Source: Dictyophora rubrovolvata
Lineage: Eukaryota; Basidiomycota; Agaricomycetes; Phallales; Phallaceae
DNA: 64,000 bases
NCBI GenBank assembly: GCA_029959195.1
Contig: CP114121.1
Span: 558,001-622,000, forward strand
Reading direction: 5' to 3'
Part shown: positions 35,761 to 47,333 of the stretch, in pieces
How positions within the stretch are numbered: position 1 is the first letter of the stretch
Layout: every line of letters starts with the position of its first letter
The notes under the pieces: model-generated
Told to the model about the DNA's origin: nothing
Databases searched by the model: none
What the model saw: only the letters and a program-made list of their open reading frames with translations
Program-made: the position numbers and the translations under genes

Positions 35761-37684
35761 TAATAAAATGAGTTAAAGAAATTGTAATTTTTTTTTTTTT
35801 GAAAAGTTCTTTTTTTTTTTCCCTTCAAGTTTCGTTGTTTTTTGCTGTTCATTAATACTACCACATTAGCACTGACATATCAATTAATAATTTCCTCCAC
35901 CATGATTTGAATGTGTTTTACATATATATGTTTACCCTTGTAATTCATTCCGGCATTCGTTACACACATTGACCTAATGGTCCGAGTTGTATACTATGTA
36001 CCTGATTCTTCATAATCCAACGTTCGTTGAAAGATTTGCGATGTAATTTTGGAAATGAACCCTGCGATTGGATCGAACGTGTAACTAAAAAATTCTTTTT
36101 TCGGGATATATCCTTGGCTTTATCCCCGAAAGTATTTACTGATCCAGGTTAGATCAAGGGGTGCTGCTGCCACTTTAATGTTGTTTGTACATTGACAGTA
36201 TCCAACTTGGGATTAGTGTTAAAACCGACACATAGAGAGTAATATGCATATTATACTTATTGCCTTACCGCGCGGGAACCCGGAACCCATTGACAGTCAT
36301 TGTATGATCTACTCGAGTTACATCGGCTTACGGCCTCGCCGAAGATCTTGAAAAATGTTCAAGGGGTTTTGCAATTCGGAGATACGTAACGTTGACATAA
36401 CTTAAGTTATATTAGCTATTCTAGCCAACCGCTAGACAGGCATTTGAACATTGTTTACAACCGCGCCCAATTTTCAGCCGACGATCTTTTGACATTTAAA
36501 AAAAAACGAGGCATCGACAATACTATAATGGCGAATTTAAGCCCGGGGGTGGCCACTAGTGGTACTCATCTGAATCGATCGGCCGGAATTACAATAAGCC
36601 ACTGCCAAAAGGCGACTGTCGAGGGATGATCAGCTCGGACTCAAAAGGTTAGTCTAAATACTAACTACCGACTATTTCCGAAAAATATACAAGAAATTTT
36701 GTCAATGGTACGATTAGCACCACCTGGTTCATTATTAGTTTCAGTTGCAGGTGATATGAAAGAAGACTTAAAGATGTATTACAATACATACGTACATATA
36801 CTAGTATGCCAAGTGACATTCAATGTCGACCTGAGGCTTGACAGTGGGAATGTATTGAAACGAGGCTAATCCTCTTTTGGCTTCTTGTTATGTGGCAGAA
36901 TTAAGTTCCTCAGATATCGAGCTTAACTACTTAGTGAGTTAGATAGGAAGAAAGAATTAGGCTATGTATTGCATAAGGGAGAAATACATCATTCGACGAT
37001 TAACGTACATTATTATATTTACTATAGTTGAACCAGGAAGGTTGGTACTTGGGGAAATCTTAATCAGGATTAACCTGACACGCTGGAACAAAGATATGTT
37101 TTTTGACAAAAATGCTGACTGTTTTCCGCTTGTCGCAAGATAACTCATCTCCTTTTCCTGTCAGTGTTCAAAAAGAACACGTGGAAAGGTAACGAAACTT
37201 TAGGATGCCTGTTTTTTCTTGAAGCTCGGCGCGTGATTCGAACATTGCGGTCGTCCCAATACTTGCCACGAGTATAAAAGTGCAACGATATTGGAAAGAC
37301 ATCACTGCCACATCATTTTCACTTCCGAGTCTGCCACGAACTTGATTGGTCGATTAACGTCTCTGTTCTTGAACTTGTGGGACGGGAAAGTTATGTGAGT
37401 CAGCGAGTCGACTGCCTTGACTTGTTGAAGCCCGAGCATGACACGGCACGGAATAATAATCAACAGACTACATAAATTAAAAATAGTTGAGTGAACCCTG
37501 GGGTGATTTGACGGCGACTAACCTATTTTGAAAAGGAATTGATGGTGTTGAAAATATACTCTGAGTTGTCATATATTAGAAAAGAGTTTCTAGGTCAAAA
37601 AGAAAATGATATACTTCAAACGGATGGGTCTATTGCGGGACATTCACACTCAGGACTCGGAGGTATCATATAATGATGAAAGCC
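35761..37684. other. Intergenic
   Basis: About 1.9 kb with no supported gene. A good TATA box (gtataaaagtg near 37271, + strand) has no clear gene behind it within this stretch and may be an orphan promoter or belong to a very short or decayed gene. Confidence 0.55.
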
Positions 37685-38933
37685 TCACTCACCAAGGTAG
37701 CAATTACGGTGACTGTCGTTAACACGACATAACTGGACAAAATTCATTCGAGCCCCAATCATGCAAATGAACAAAAAAACGAACCCAAATCTCATAAGTC
37801 CTATCGGGGATTTAATTATTTCAAACTGTAAAAACAGGGAGAAGATATTATCACCTTGTGTTGACAAAAATTCCCGAGTAATGTCATGTGATGTACCCAG
37901 AGTGCGTTCCAATCTCCATATCCTAACGATCCTATGTGTACTCAAAAGGAAAACTAGAGTGTTGAAAACGGCCAAAAAGACGCCCTGAAAGATGAAAATG
38001 GCTTGCTCGTGTGTTTGAACATCGCTTTGATTCGCTTGACGAAATTTACGACTTACTCCTGTTGAAGAAAAGTTTATCACAAAGAATCAGGGCCAACTGT
38101 GAGACTTACCGGGTGATTCTTTGATTTCGGGACCATTGACCATTAGGATGAGCAGATAAAATGATGTCTGACAAGTCTCAACTCAAGCATGTCGGCAAGG
38201 GTGTCCGAAACTTACGAGTGACATTCAAAGCAAAATCAGATAATAAAATGAGAGACATGACAAAGAGTAATCTCTTGCTGTTTCCGGGTAAGTCATAAAA
38301 ACGAACAAATAAATGTCCTAATAGACTACTTTTAATTGTTGGATCAATGCGCGAGACAAGTCCTTACCTTGGACTCCACAATATGGCAGGAGACTGGCTG
38401 CCTGCGGAAAAATCGTAGCACCAAAAGATGGCTTGGTGCTGCCATAGCCTAAGCGTAAGTCGCCGGAGAAAGAGAACATCACATAAGACCCAACCTGGCA
38501 TAAACCTTAAGTATCAAACAAAGGAAGATGAAGTGTTATTTTAGCCACAACCTTTTGCTTTCAAAAACGATAGTTTACCTCAAGGAAATTAATAACAGTA
38601 GCCGAAATGAAAGTAACCAGAGACCCGTAGCGAGCCAGCGCATATCGAAGACTCATCGCGTCAAATTTCTTTCCCCAAATGTATTTGATTTCGTTGTCGA
38701 GATTAAGCAAGAATTCATAGAGCAATATAACTTCGGTGGGCGACAGAGGTCATTTGAGATTCCAGCTGTATGTGTACAACTCACCTGTATTGACAGTGAG
38801 GACGTAAGAAGCTCTAGAACTTGTTTAGGACTTCAAGATCACGAGCACCGCCCCGGTGACAACTATACCTTGATTGAACGCTTTGAATGTGTTCGGTTAC
38901 TTCATGGGTTAATGGCACTTTGGTAATGTTCAT
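37685..38933 (-). CDS. DUF6533-like multi-pass membrane protein
   Basis: A multi-exon gene read on the - strand from a likely ATG at 38933. The clearest part is 38724-38581, whose translation runs LLYEFLLNLDNEIKYIWGKK, then ALARYGSLVTFISATVINF. The LxLDxEIxxIW pattern after a first hydrophobic stretch is the mark of the DUF6533 domain, a family of predicted seven-helix proteins greatly expanded in mushroom-forming fungi. Further hydrophobic exons follow: YDLPGNSKRLLFVMSLILLS (about 38300-38220), SFYLLILMVNG (about 38160) and, in 38063-37685, IFIFQGVFLAVFNTLVFLLS and IGLMRFGFVFLFICMI. Exact exon borders between 38580 and 38340 are uncertain, and the C-terminus may extend past 37685 through a donor at 37692. 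Function of the family is unknown. Confidence 0.55.
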
Positions 38934-40837
38934 GGAAGAGGAAGAGTTTCTACCGGACTGTCTATGTGCAATAAGTACTTATACAGCAAAAGGCCAAGTC
39001 AGCAACCAAACCGGTTTAAACTTGCCGCTACTGCCGAACTTTGTTATGAAGCGGAGTGTTCCCGTGAGTCCAAGTATTCATTAATCATTTGTAATAACCA
39101 ATGCTATTGAGAGGATCCGCAAAGATTTTGAAAAGCAGTCGAAATATTTTCCTGACACCGTCATCGATCAATGTGTGCCCATTGATGAGAATCTGACTGA
39201 AGATGACGCAATTCGGATCCTTGCGGTTTACTCTTGATAGAGTAGAGATGTTATATCGTCCATATCTAAATCCAAAGACAACAAGTTTGCGTTCAATAGG
39301 ATTTCCAGAACCTTTGCAGTAGCTACTCAGTACGTACATATATCACTCACCACAGCCAGTTGCCCAAAAAAGGGGTGCACATGGACCCTGTCAAAAAAAA
39401 AACGAAACAAGTCCCTGATTTTATTCAATATATCAACTTCAATCAGAAATTTGACTAACTGGTGGAGTTCATAAAAGACATGGTTTTTAGACTCGGATAC
39501 TCTGGCCCCCGACTCCGAACTCGGAAGAGAAGTGAGCGAGCGTCTACGAGCCTCATCTCTACCGTGCCCAAACGGGTTTTTTGAAGTTTACGGTGTCCGC
39601 CCCAAAGCGTCTTCAGTGCAGAACGGGAAAAAAAATGACCTTGATTAGTATTAAGCAGTCCCGGCTCTTCTCTTTTTTTTTAGGTCTCCCGCGCCTGGAT
39701 CCGAACTCCCCGTCCGTGGCGACAAAGGGATTCACCATGCCTGGTGGAATCTGTGGGAGATTCCGTTATCTCGAGGAAAATGCCTGCTGTCTCGATCTCT
39801 TTCTTCCATGACAATTCAATTGCAATGACGATGTGAGAAGTTTGTTTTTTCCTCGTACCGACATAACGACCAGCCTGCGTTTAAAAACCGTGGGACGGGT
39901 GTAGGATATGTCTTGAATTTTCTTAGAGATAAGGAAAGCTTTGGACAGTCTGTTAATCGACATTCAGAACTTGGAAGCGTCAATCATCGATGGGTAGCTG
40001 AACAACAATTCATTTGTGACCTCTACCAAGTAAACGGGATGATGAAAAGACCTACTCGAATCTCAAAAAATTAAGATTCCTAGTGAAAATCCTTACTTGT
40101 TAAAAAAAAACCTCTGCTGTTAAGCATAACCATCCGCAAATCCGCACAGACGTCGAAAAGCATCAAATTGCTATCTATTCCTGACAGACAGGCAATTATT
40201 GAGCGCTTGAGATACGTCACGGTGTTGGACGCGTCCGATTCCAGTTGGCGACCAATCCATGCCAGTAAACTTTTATAATGTCAGGTCACTGATATGGTCT
40301 CTGGTATTTGTGTCATCAGAAATGCATCCGTTGATATTTGCAGTTATATATACAAGTCGAAGAACGCGACGGTGTCGACAGTTCGCAACTAGTCAATGAC
40401 GAACTAACTCGGACTTCTCGGTTTTGAACGTCAAGCCGAATTCAGACTATAGTTCCCGCTCTCGGTCCAATGTTCAGTCGCGCGCCTCACTCTCGGCTTC
40501 TTTCAAGATTTTGTCATTTTGAATCTACTTCGTGATCAAGAATGGAGAAACGAACACTGTCACTAGTAGTCCAATTTTAAGGCAAGTGGCAGCCACTGAT
40601 TTTACATCTATACATGTGAATATTTGTATGTACTCCCACGTTTAAAAGATCCATCAATTCAATAGAGATCTTTCGCCGGTCCTGCAAGTATGTTAGTGCA
40701 TATTCAACTAGTCCACTATACGTAATTCGCATGATGCGGCTTGCCTCCGTTATCGTCCCGCGTTTGAGGGGGTGGCTCTATTTTTGAACACATTAAGATC
40801 AGGTGGGAAGAAGCAGTGCTTCGAAAGACTAATTGCC
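38934..40837. other. Intergenic, with one copy of a dispersed repeat
   Basis: About 1.9 kb upstream of P450 A. The stretch 39721-39809 resembles 47494-47585. No intact gene is supported. Confidence 0.55.
39721..39809 (+). repeat. Dispersed repeat, copy 1 (direct)
   Basis: About 90 bp closely similar, in the same orientation, to 47494-47585: both contain tggaatctgtgg, ttccgtta, tcgaggaaa and ctctttcttcc in the same order and spacing. In one frame both read ICGRFRY followed by xEE. Confidence 0.75.
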
Positions 40838-40847
40838 TTTATATACC
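40838..40847 (+). promoter_or_regulatory. TATA box of P450 A
   Basis: TTTATATACC about 40 bp before the ATG at 40885. P450 B and C and the peptide gene at 43758 have the same TATA-to-ATG spacing, implying very short leaders. Confidence 0.5.
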
Positions 40848-40884
40848 GATTTTTCAGAAAAACTTTTCATATCGCACTCAGTTG

Positions 40885-43037
40885 ATGGCTATCTTCATGC
40901 ACATGAACAACACTGAAATGTATTGCGGACTAGCTTTCATCATATCCTTCTTGCTGTATTGGTTCAAAGTGCGCATTCGGGTTCCAAAAGGGAAGCATAA
41001 CGCGTTACATGTATGTATTTCCTATCGTTCAACTGACGTATAAACTTAGGTTACCGACTGCCCCCCGGTCCTCCGAGGAAATTTCTCACCGGAAACCTGC
41101 TAGACATTCCTCTTCGAAAAGAATGGCAAACATATCGCAGATGGTCTAAGACTTACGGTTGGTGGCATTAGAAAGTTTCGTTGCGGATTTTCTTCTTATC
41201 CGTTACAGGTGATCTAACCTACTTGAATATATGCGGCGCCTCCATTCTTGTTGTTAACTCCCATAAACTGGCTTCTGAGCTGTTCGACCAACGAGGAGCA
41301 ATATATTCTGACAGATTCCGGTCAACAATGCTTACTGAACTGTACGTTCGACAGATTTCACCAACGAGCTTTCATCAATTCAGTTTTTTAATACATGTTA
41401 TGCAGAGCTGGTATCTCGAACTTGGCCATGTTGCAACCCAACGAAAAGTGGAAGCACCAGCGTTCAATTCTTCATCGGTATTTCAGTAAATCTTCGATGG
41501 TGCAATACCAAGGATCGTTCGATAAATCCGTGAAGTATGTTAAATCAATGCTTGTCATTTGTTTGATCCTTTTGAGATCTGGGTTTTAGAAAGTTATTGC
41601 ATCACCTTTACCAAAATCCGGAGACGTTCGCAAAATCCATCAGGCACGCCATCGGTTCATTGATTATAGAGGTACATATTTCACAGGATAATGTATTTGT
41701 CTTGCATCAATATACCGATAAGTGATTACTTTTAAGATAACTTATGGAATAGAGACCCTCACGGAGAGTGATCCCTGCATAAAACTGGCGGAAAATGTTG
41801 CGGCGTTCATTAGAGAGGTCTCAATGCCCGGGGCATGCTTAGTTGACCTCTTCCCAGTTTGTACGTCTAATACATATCACTCACATAACTATTAAACCTA
41901 AACCCTTTTAGTAAAATATGTTCCCTGTTGGGTCCCTGGTGCGGGCTTTCAAAAGAAAGCCGAACGCTCGAATGCAGAATTCAACGCGATGGTTAATGTG
42001 CCTTTTACTATTGTCAGGAATGCTATTGTACGCACGTTCGCTTGTCTCGACCCGAAGACAACTACCAATTCCAGATAGAAAGCAGGGAATGCACCTCCCT
42101 CGATTGTTGGGAGTTTCCTTGAAGAGCTTGAATCTAAAGAGTCGAGGACAACCAAATCAGACCAAGAGACCATTCAAGAAGTAGGGGCCATGATTTATTT
42201 GGCTGCATTAGATACCGTGCGTTATCTTAGTATCATCTTTATTTTTTTTTCCAATACACTATTAGACTGTGTCGTCAGTACAGACATTTATTCTAGCCAT
42301 GCTTTTACATCCGGACGTTCAAAAGAAGGCACAGAGAGAAATAGACAATCTCGGGAGCACACTGCCATCATTGAACGATAGAAATAATCTTCCTTATGTT
42401 GACGCTTTGTGTAAAGAGGTCTTGCGCTGGCATGCAACCGTTCCGCTCGGCTTTCCGCATATGCTTAAAGAAGATGATATAATTGGAGAATATTTTGTGC
42501 CCAAGGGCACTATTGTACTGGGGAACGCTTGGTGAGTAGACACATGCATAAGTATTCAAATCTATTTAATTCAAAATTTCATCGAAGGACCCTCTTACAC
42601 TCGGAGTCTGTATATGGAGATGATGTTGAGACATTCAACCCCGAAAGATTTTCAAAACCAAATGTCAGTTATCCAGATGCCGCATTTGGTTTCGGCCGAA
42701 GGTTAGTTTTTTTCGACAACATATATAGTATATTATAAAATAATGCATAGGATATGCCCTGGTCGCCATTTGGCTGACAGTATACTTTTCATCATTATCA
42801 CTCACATCTTGTATACATTCGATATTACCCCTTATGAAGGCTCAACAGGACAAGAGTTGCCCGGTGTAGATGACTTTGTTTCTGGATTAGTCTCGTAAGT
42901 TCATTCATTTAAATCACAATTCTACGTCACTCTAAATCGTGAGGTTTAGGCGTCCACAACCTTTCAAGTGTCGATTCACCCCTCGCACTCTGCAGTCAAA
43001 GATGTTTCTGGAGCAGCTATCAACATTCGAAGCATGA
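40885..43037 (+). CDS. Cytochrome P450 monooxygenase, copy A
   Basis: Twelve exons give about 523 aa: 40885-41014, 41050-41157, 41209-41341, 41406-41534, 41590-41671, 41737-41860, 41912-42027, 42079-42216, 42266-42531, 42588-42701, 42751-42894, 42950-43037. Seen in order: N-terminal membrane anchor (CGLAFIISFLLYWFKV), proline hinge LPPGPPRK, WVPGAG, the K-helix EVLR (about 370), PERF, and heme loop FGFGRRICPGRHLAD with the axial Cys near 450. This E-class group resembles the basidiomycete P450s often labelled O-methylsterigmatocystin oxidoreductase-like; the substrate is unknown. Compared with copies C and D the ancestral donor after the VPKG codon (40991) has changed from GT to GG. The first exon end used here (41014, donor gtattt) is the only in-frame substitute and adds eight residues before the hinge. 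All other exons are open. Confidence 0.85.
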
Positions 43038-43708
43038 TGCAACTTCCGGGAGCTCAGTTTACGATTTTGTAAGATCTCATTGTTGCGACTTAGTCTTTTA
43101 CTATGGAGACATATTAATAGGAACACGAATTCTCTCGTACTAGTATCAATGAGCTAACACATTTTGAGTCAGACCGGTCTTGAAATCCATTATTCTGCGC
43201 GTTATCATCAAACAGGTCTGTCCGGTGGAAAAAAAGACCCCAAATGAGATGAAAGAATTACTTGGCTGGTCACTAGTCTGAATTCAGAACTCGCGAAGTT
43301 CTCAGCGCATCACATGTTCTTGATGGACGTATCAGATACGCGGGGTAACAACCAAATATAGGCAATTAGAATACGATCACTATGAAAGTGGCAAGATGCT
43401 CCATAGTATGGTTCAGCTCCAAGATTATAAACAAATAAAAGACACAAACCGGGACTATGTACATGTACATACGTTTCGCCGCCATGGAGTTCGCCTAGTG
43501 ACTGGCACAGTGGCACGTTCACAAATGGTCCATCAATGAATATTTATAAACGTGATTTCGCAGGGATCGGTTCAGCCAAAGTTGATATCGATGAACTCTT
43601 CAATAAATCCAATGAATGGCTCACATTTATATATGTCATCACAACCAGTCGAACGCGGGCATGCACTTATGATGCGCAGGAATAGCCGGAGGGAGTCGTC
43701 ACGTCGCG
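43038..43708. other. Intergenic
   Basis: About 670 bp between P450 A and the small peptide gene; no gene supported. Confidence 0.6.
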
Positions 43709-43718
43709 TATATATAAA
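43709..43718 (+). promoter_or_regulatory. TATA box of the 49-residue secreted peptide gene
   Basis: TATATATAAA ends 39 bp before the ATG at 43758. Confidence 0.65.
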
Positions 43719-43757
43719 CCCTCAGATGATGTTGCTAAAAGACAAAGGAAACACGAG

Positions 43758-43907
43758 ATGAATTTCAAAGCCCAGCTCTACTATCTCTTGATCTTTATAC
43801 CTCTTGTCTTGGCCGTGCCCACCCAGAAGCTCGATCCAGAGCCTCTGGCCTGCACTGATGACATTCTTCACAAAAGGAGCCCGCAAGGTTGTCCTACAGG
43901 ATTTTGA
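43758..43907 (+). CDS. Short secreted peptide precursor with a Lys-Arg (Kex2-type) site
   Basis: Not a known family to me. A single open frame of 49 codons follows a strong TATA box. Residues 1-19 are a clear signal peptide (YYLLIFIPLVLA core, probable cleavage after LAV or LA). The pro-part is acidic (KLDPEPLACTDD), then comes LHKR, a Kex2-type dibasic site, and the C-terminal nonapeptide SPQGCPTGF. This is the layout of a secreted, protease-released peptide. An alternative reading uses the donor gttgtc at 43889 and an acceptor near 43973 and would replace the last residues with a GLRLIVTPLV-type tail; I cannot decide by eye. It lies between P450s A and B on the same strand. Function unknown; there is no evidence for toxicity. 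Confidence 0.6.
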   Translation: MNFKAQLYYLLIFIPLVLAVPTQKLDPEPLACTDDILHKRSPQGCPTGF

Positions 43908-45150
43908 AGGGTCTCGTTGATTTGGTCTGTACTAGATCCAGAGCTTGAGCTCACACTGACTCATCCGCTGCAGGCCTCAGGCTGATCGTTACACCACTTG
44001 TTAATGGGTCGTTTTTAGTGTAATTTCGATTTTAATTGCTGGATTGATGTGATAATTTCAATCTTATACACATACCTTAACGACTGTAGCTTCAAAGATG
44101 AGCTTTACCTCACTTCAGTGTTTCAATGTAAAGAACGATGTCTTCGCAAGGTTGGATAGACGTTGAATATACCGTCAAGGCAATGAACCCGTGGCTAAGA
44201 AGCGTACTCTTCTCGCATCTTGGAACGACCGTAATATGTAACGCCCTTTGAATACACAACGATGCCGTTCTTTTTCATGCAAAAACAAGAAGGTAATGAT
44301 TAGAGTCGCATATTCATTGTGTGACGCGGCCATCTCTGATGTGGATAGATGGTGTCGAATATAGATAAATGATCTTGCGAGTGAAGGTGACCGAAAGTCT
44401 CGAAGCGAAGCTCAAGACTGAATCTGTGAGAGATAATTCGATGATCTATAGGATAAGAAAACGGGACGAAATACAAATGGACTTGAGGACACAGACGAAC
44501 CTAAGGACATAAAAGAAAGAAAGAAATAGAGATGGGGACAAACGAACGATGTGGACACAAACGAAGAGGCTAAAAATACTCCGACGGGCGCTAGCAATCC
44601 GTGTGTAGGCTCTCTTACAATTGACAGTAATACACTGCGGTAGATGAATCAATTTCGAATGTGACATGAACGTCCACATGGAAACATTTAGAAGTACAAG
44701 AATGTCATCAAGAACCTTCTCGTTGACAATGACATATACCTGTCTTGCAAGATTAGCAGTCTGAGTAGGTTTGTCCGAAAGGTTTCGATACAGGCTGCAA
44801 CCATTGTCAGCAATTTAATCTTTTCTTTAGTATTTCCAACAACATGTCATCACCATTACACTGAAAGTTCGACGTCCTGTCCTCACCGGGTATTAGTTTA
44901 GGATATCAGTCCTGAAAGAACTCTCGATGAACATGCGACACAATGAAAACTAATCGCCGGTATCATTCGGAAGGCCACATAAAATGGTGGGAAAGGATTA
45001 CTACGCGGTTGGACGGCCTAGTCAAGCGAATGGGGGACCTCAGGTGTCAATTCAGATTCTTTCGAAAACATGTGCTCACTGCTCACGAGGCTGGTATCTC
45101 GGCTGCCTTGAAGTTCTAGGCACTGAACATGGTTGAAAGACTAGCCGAGG
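43908..45150. other. Intergenic
   Basis: About 1.2 kb; no supported exon on either strand. The - strand frames at 44412-44679 are hydrophobic by composition only and lack a start context or splice partners. Confidence 0.55.
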
Positions 45151-45160
45151 TATAAAAAAG
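45151..45160 (+). promoter_or_regulatory. TATA box of P450 B, decides the start codon
   Basis: TATAAAAAAG lies only 4 bp before an in-frame ATG at 45165 but 38 bp before a second in-frame ATG at 45198. Copy C has the same spacing to the ATG matching 45198, so 45198 is the likely start of B. Confidence 0.6.
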
Positions 45161-45197
45161 GACAATGAAGCTATCGAGTATCGTCCCCACGAATATT

Positions 45198-47333
45198 ATG
45201 AATATTGCCACAGAACTCGGAAAAGCTTGCGCGATATACTTCACCGCAACCTTCTTCTTGTATTGGCTTCAGACAAGGACCCGTATTCCAAAAGATAACT
45301 AATATTCCTCATTTCTATATATTTGAGCGTATTTATAAGTCGGCTTAGGATATAAACTACCTCCCGGTCCTCCAAAGCTTTTCTTAATTAGAAACTTGTT
45401 CGACATTCCTTCTGAGAATTTTCAAGAACAAATTTGTCGCGAATGGACCAAGCTATACGGCTGGTGTCAATAGTTGGTCCCTCCGTCAGATTTTTTCAAA
45501 ACTTGATACAGGCGATCTGACATACTTGAACGTCTGGGGTACTTCCATCCTCTTCGTAAATTCATATAAAATAGCTGTTGAACTGTTTGAACGCCGAGGA
45601 GGATTATATTCCGATCGGTTTCAGTCAACGATGCTGGTAAAACTGTACGCTAAGTCGTTCTTGTTGTCTGGAATTCTGTTCGGTTTGTTGACGCTGTCTT
45701 AACCTAAAAGAGCTGGTTTTGACTGGCATTCAGCAATAATGCAACCCGGTGAAAGATGGAGAAACCATCGTTCGATTTTCAACAAATTTTTAGGAAAATC
45801 GTCGATGGAACAATATCAAGGATCAGCTGAAATACATGCCAAGTTTGTGTTATTTGACACCGTATGTATGTCTTCCTGAACTCCCGTTGTTCTTGTATCA
45901 GGGATCTATTATGTCGTCTTTATCAAAGTCCGGACAAGTTCACGAATCACGCCAGACACGTCGTCGGCTCGATGATCATGGATGTAACGAGTTTTGTTTC
46001 GTTTTAGTTATAGTATGGTATCAATGACTATTTCAAGATCACTTACGGTCTAAAGAGCCTTCCGGAAAATGATCCTTATATAGAGATAGCGGAAAGCACG
46101 CTGAAACTTTTTGAAGACGTCGGGACTCCGGCAGCATTTTTAGTCGACTTTTTCCCAATCAGTATGTTGAACTCAGAATTCCCTCCGAAGCATCTTCTAA
46201 ATCGTGTCAGTGCAATACATTCCAGCTTGGGTTCCCGGTGCGGGTTTCAAACGAAAGGCTGAGACGCTAAAGGCGGCGTTCAATGAGATGATTACTGCTC
46301 CCTTTTCTGCTGTCAAAGATGGTCTTGTATGTCTTCTTATCCGATTACTCGATGGATTATTGTCATTTAAAAATCTTTTAGAAATCGGGAAGCGCGCCAC
46401 CTTCGATAGTTAGAACCTTTCTCGAAGAGTCGCACTCTAAGCAGTCTCTTATGACGGCCGAAGAAGAAATAGACATACAAACTCTAGGGACAGTAATTTA
46501 TGCAACTGCCATAGACACCGTAGGTCAAACATATTACCGCCAAGGAAACTCGTCTACCCTTGTTCTAGACCGAGGCAGAACTACAGATGTTCTTCTTCAC
46601 TATGATTCTATATCCAGAGGCTCAAAAAAGGGCTCAAGAAGAGTTAGATAAAGTTCTTGGAGGAAGTACTTTGCTCTCAATGAAGGATCGGAAAAATCTT
46701 CCCTACACTGAAGCTTTGTTCAAAGAAGTCTTGCGTTGGCATCCGGTCGCTCCTCTTGGTTTTCCTCATGTGCTCAAAGAAGACGATATAGTTGGAGAAT
46801 ACTTTATACCGAAGGGGACTATGGTGATAAGCAACGGGTGGTAAGTATTATCACCTCAATTGGCCACACCTTGAATTGTTTCAAGGTCTCTCTTAAGATC
46901 CACGTCGATCTACGGGGATGACGCTGAAAACTTCAGACCTGAACGATTCTTGAAACCCGATGCTGTATTTCCAGAAATGGAATTTGGTTTTGGCAGGAGG
47001 TGAGCCATTTCGCTATACTTTCCTTGACCAGTTGAAAATGTAGTATAATAGGATATGTCCTGGTCGTCATCTGGCCGATAGCTTGCTGTTCAGTCTGATC
47101 GCGCATATCTTGTATATATTTGACATCGGTCCTTGCGACACATCCACAGGACCAGGTCTGCCCGCACAGCCTGAAGATTTTGATTCTGGATTGATTTCGT
47201 GAGTCGCAATCTGAACTTTTGGGTTTTCGTTCTAAGAATGGGGTTCAGACGTCCGAAGCCGTTTAGGTGCAAGTTTACGCCACGCTCGGAGCAGAAAAAA
47301 GCACTGCTTGAGCATTTTATCAACGTTAAGTGA
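45198..47333 (+). CDS. Cytochrome P450 monooxygenase, copy B (probable splice-defective copy)
   Basis: Same twelve-exon plan as copies A, C and D. Seen: membrane anchor (FFLYWLQ), hinge KLPPGPP, WVPGAGFKRKAE, K-helix EVLRWHP, PERF, heme loop FGFGRR then ICPGRHLAD, and a stop at 47331-47333. Every coding exon is open. However, the first donor, GT in copy C (aaaag/GTAACT), is AT here (45295-45296), a single G-to-A change. Without splicing, translation stops two codons later after PKDN. The second donor (45460-45461) is GC where C has GT; GC donors can still work. If no other donor rescues intron 1, this is a pseudogene of recent origin. About 94% of the residues in the exon at 46587-46841 equal copy C. 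Substrate unknown. Confidence 0.75.

Noticed and set aside
44412-44679. Hydrophobic - strand frames
   Set aside because: Hydrophobicity comes from TTC/CTT-rich composition; no consistent start, splice or family pattern.
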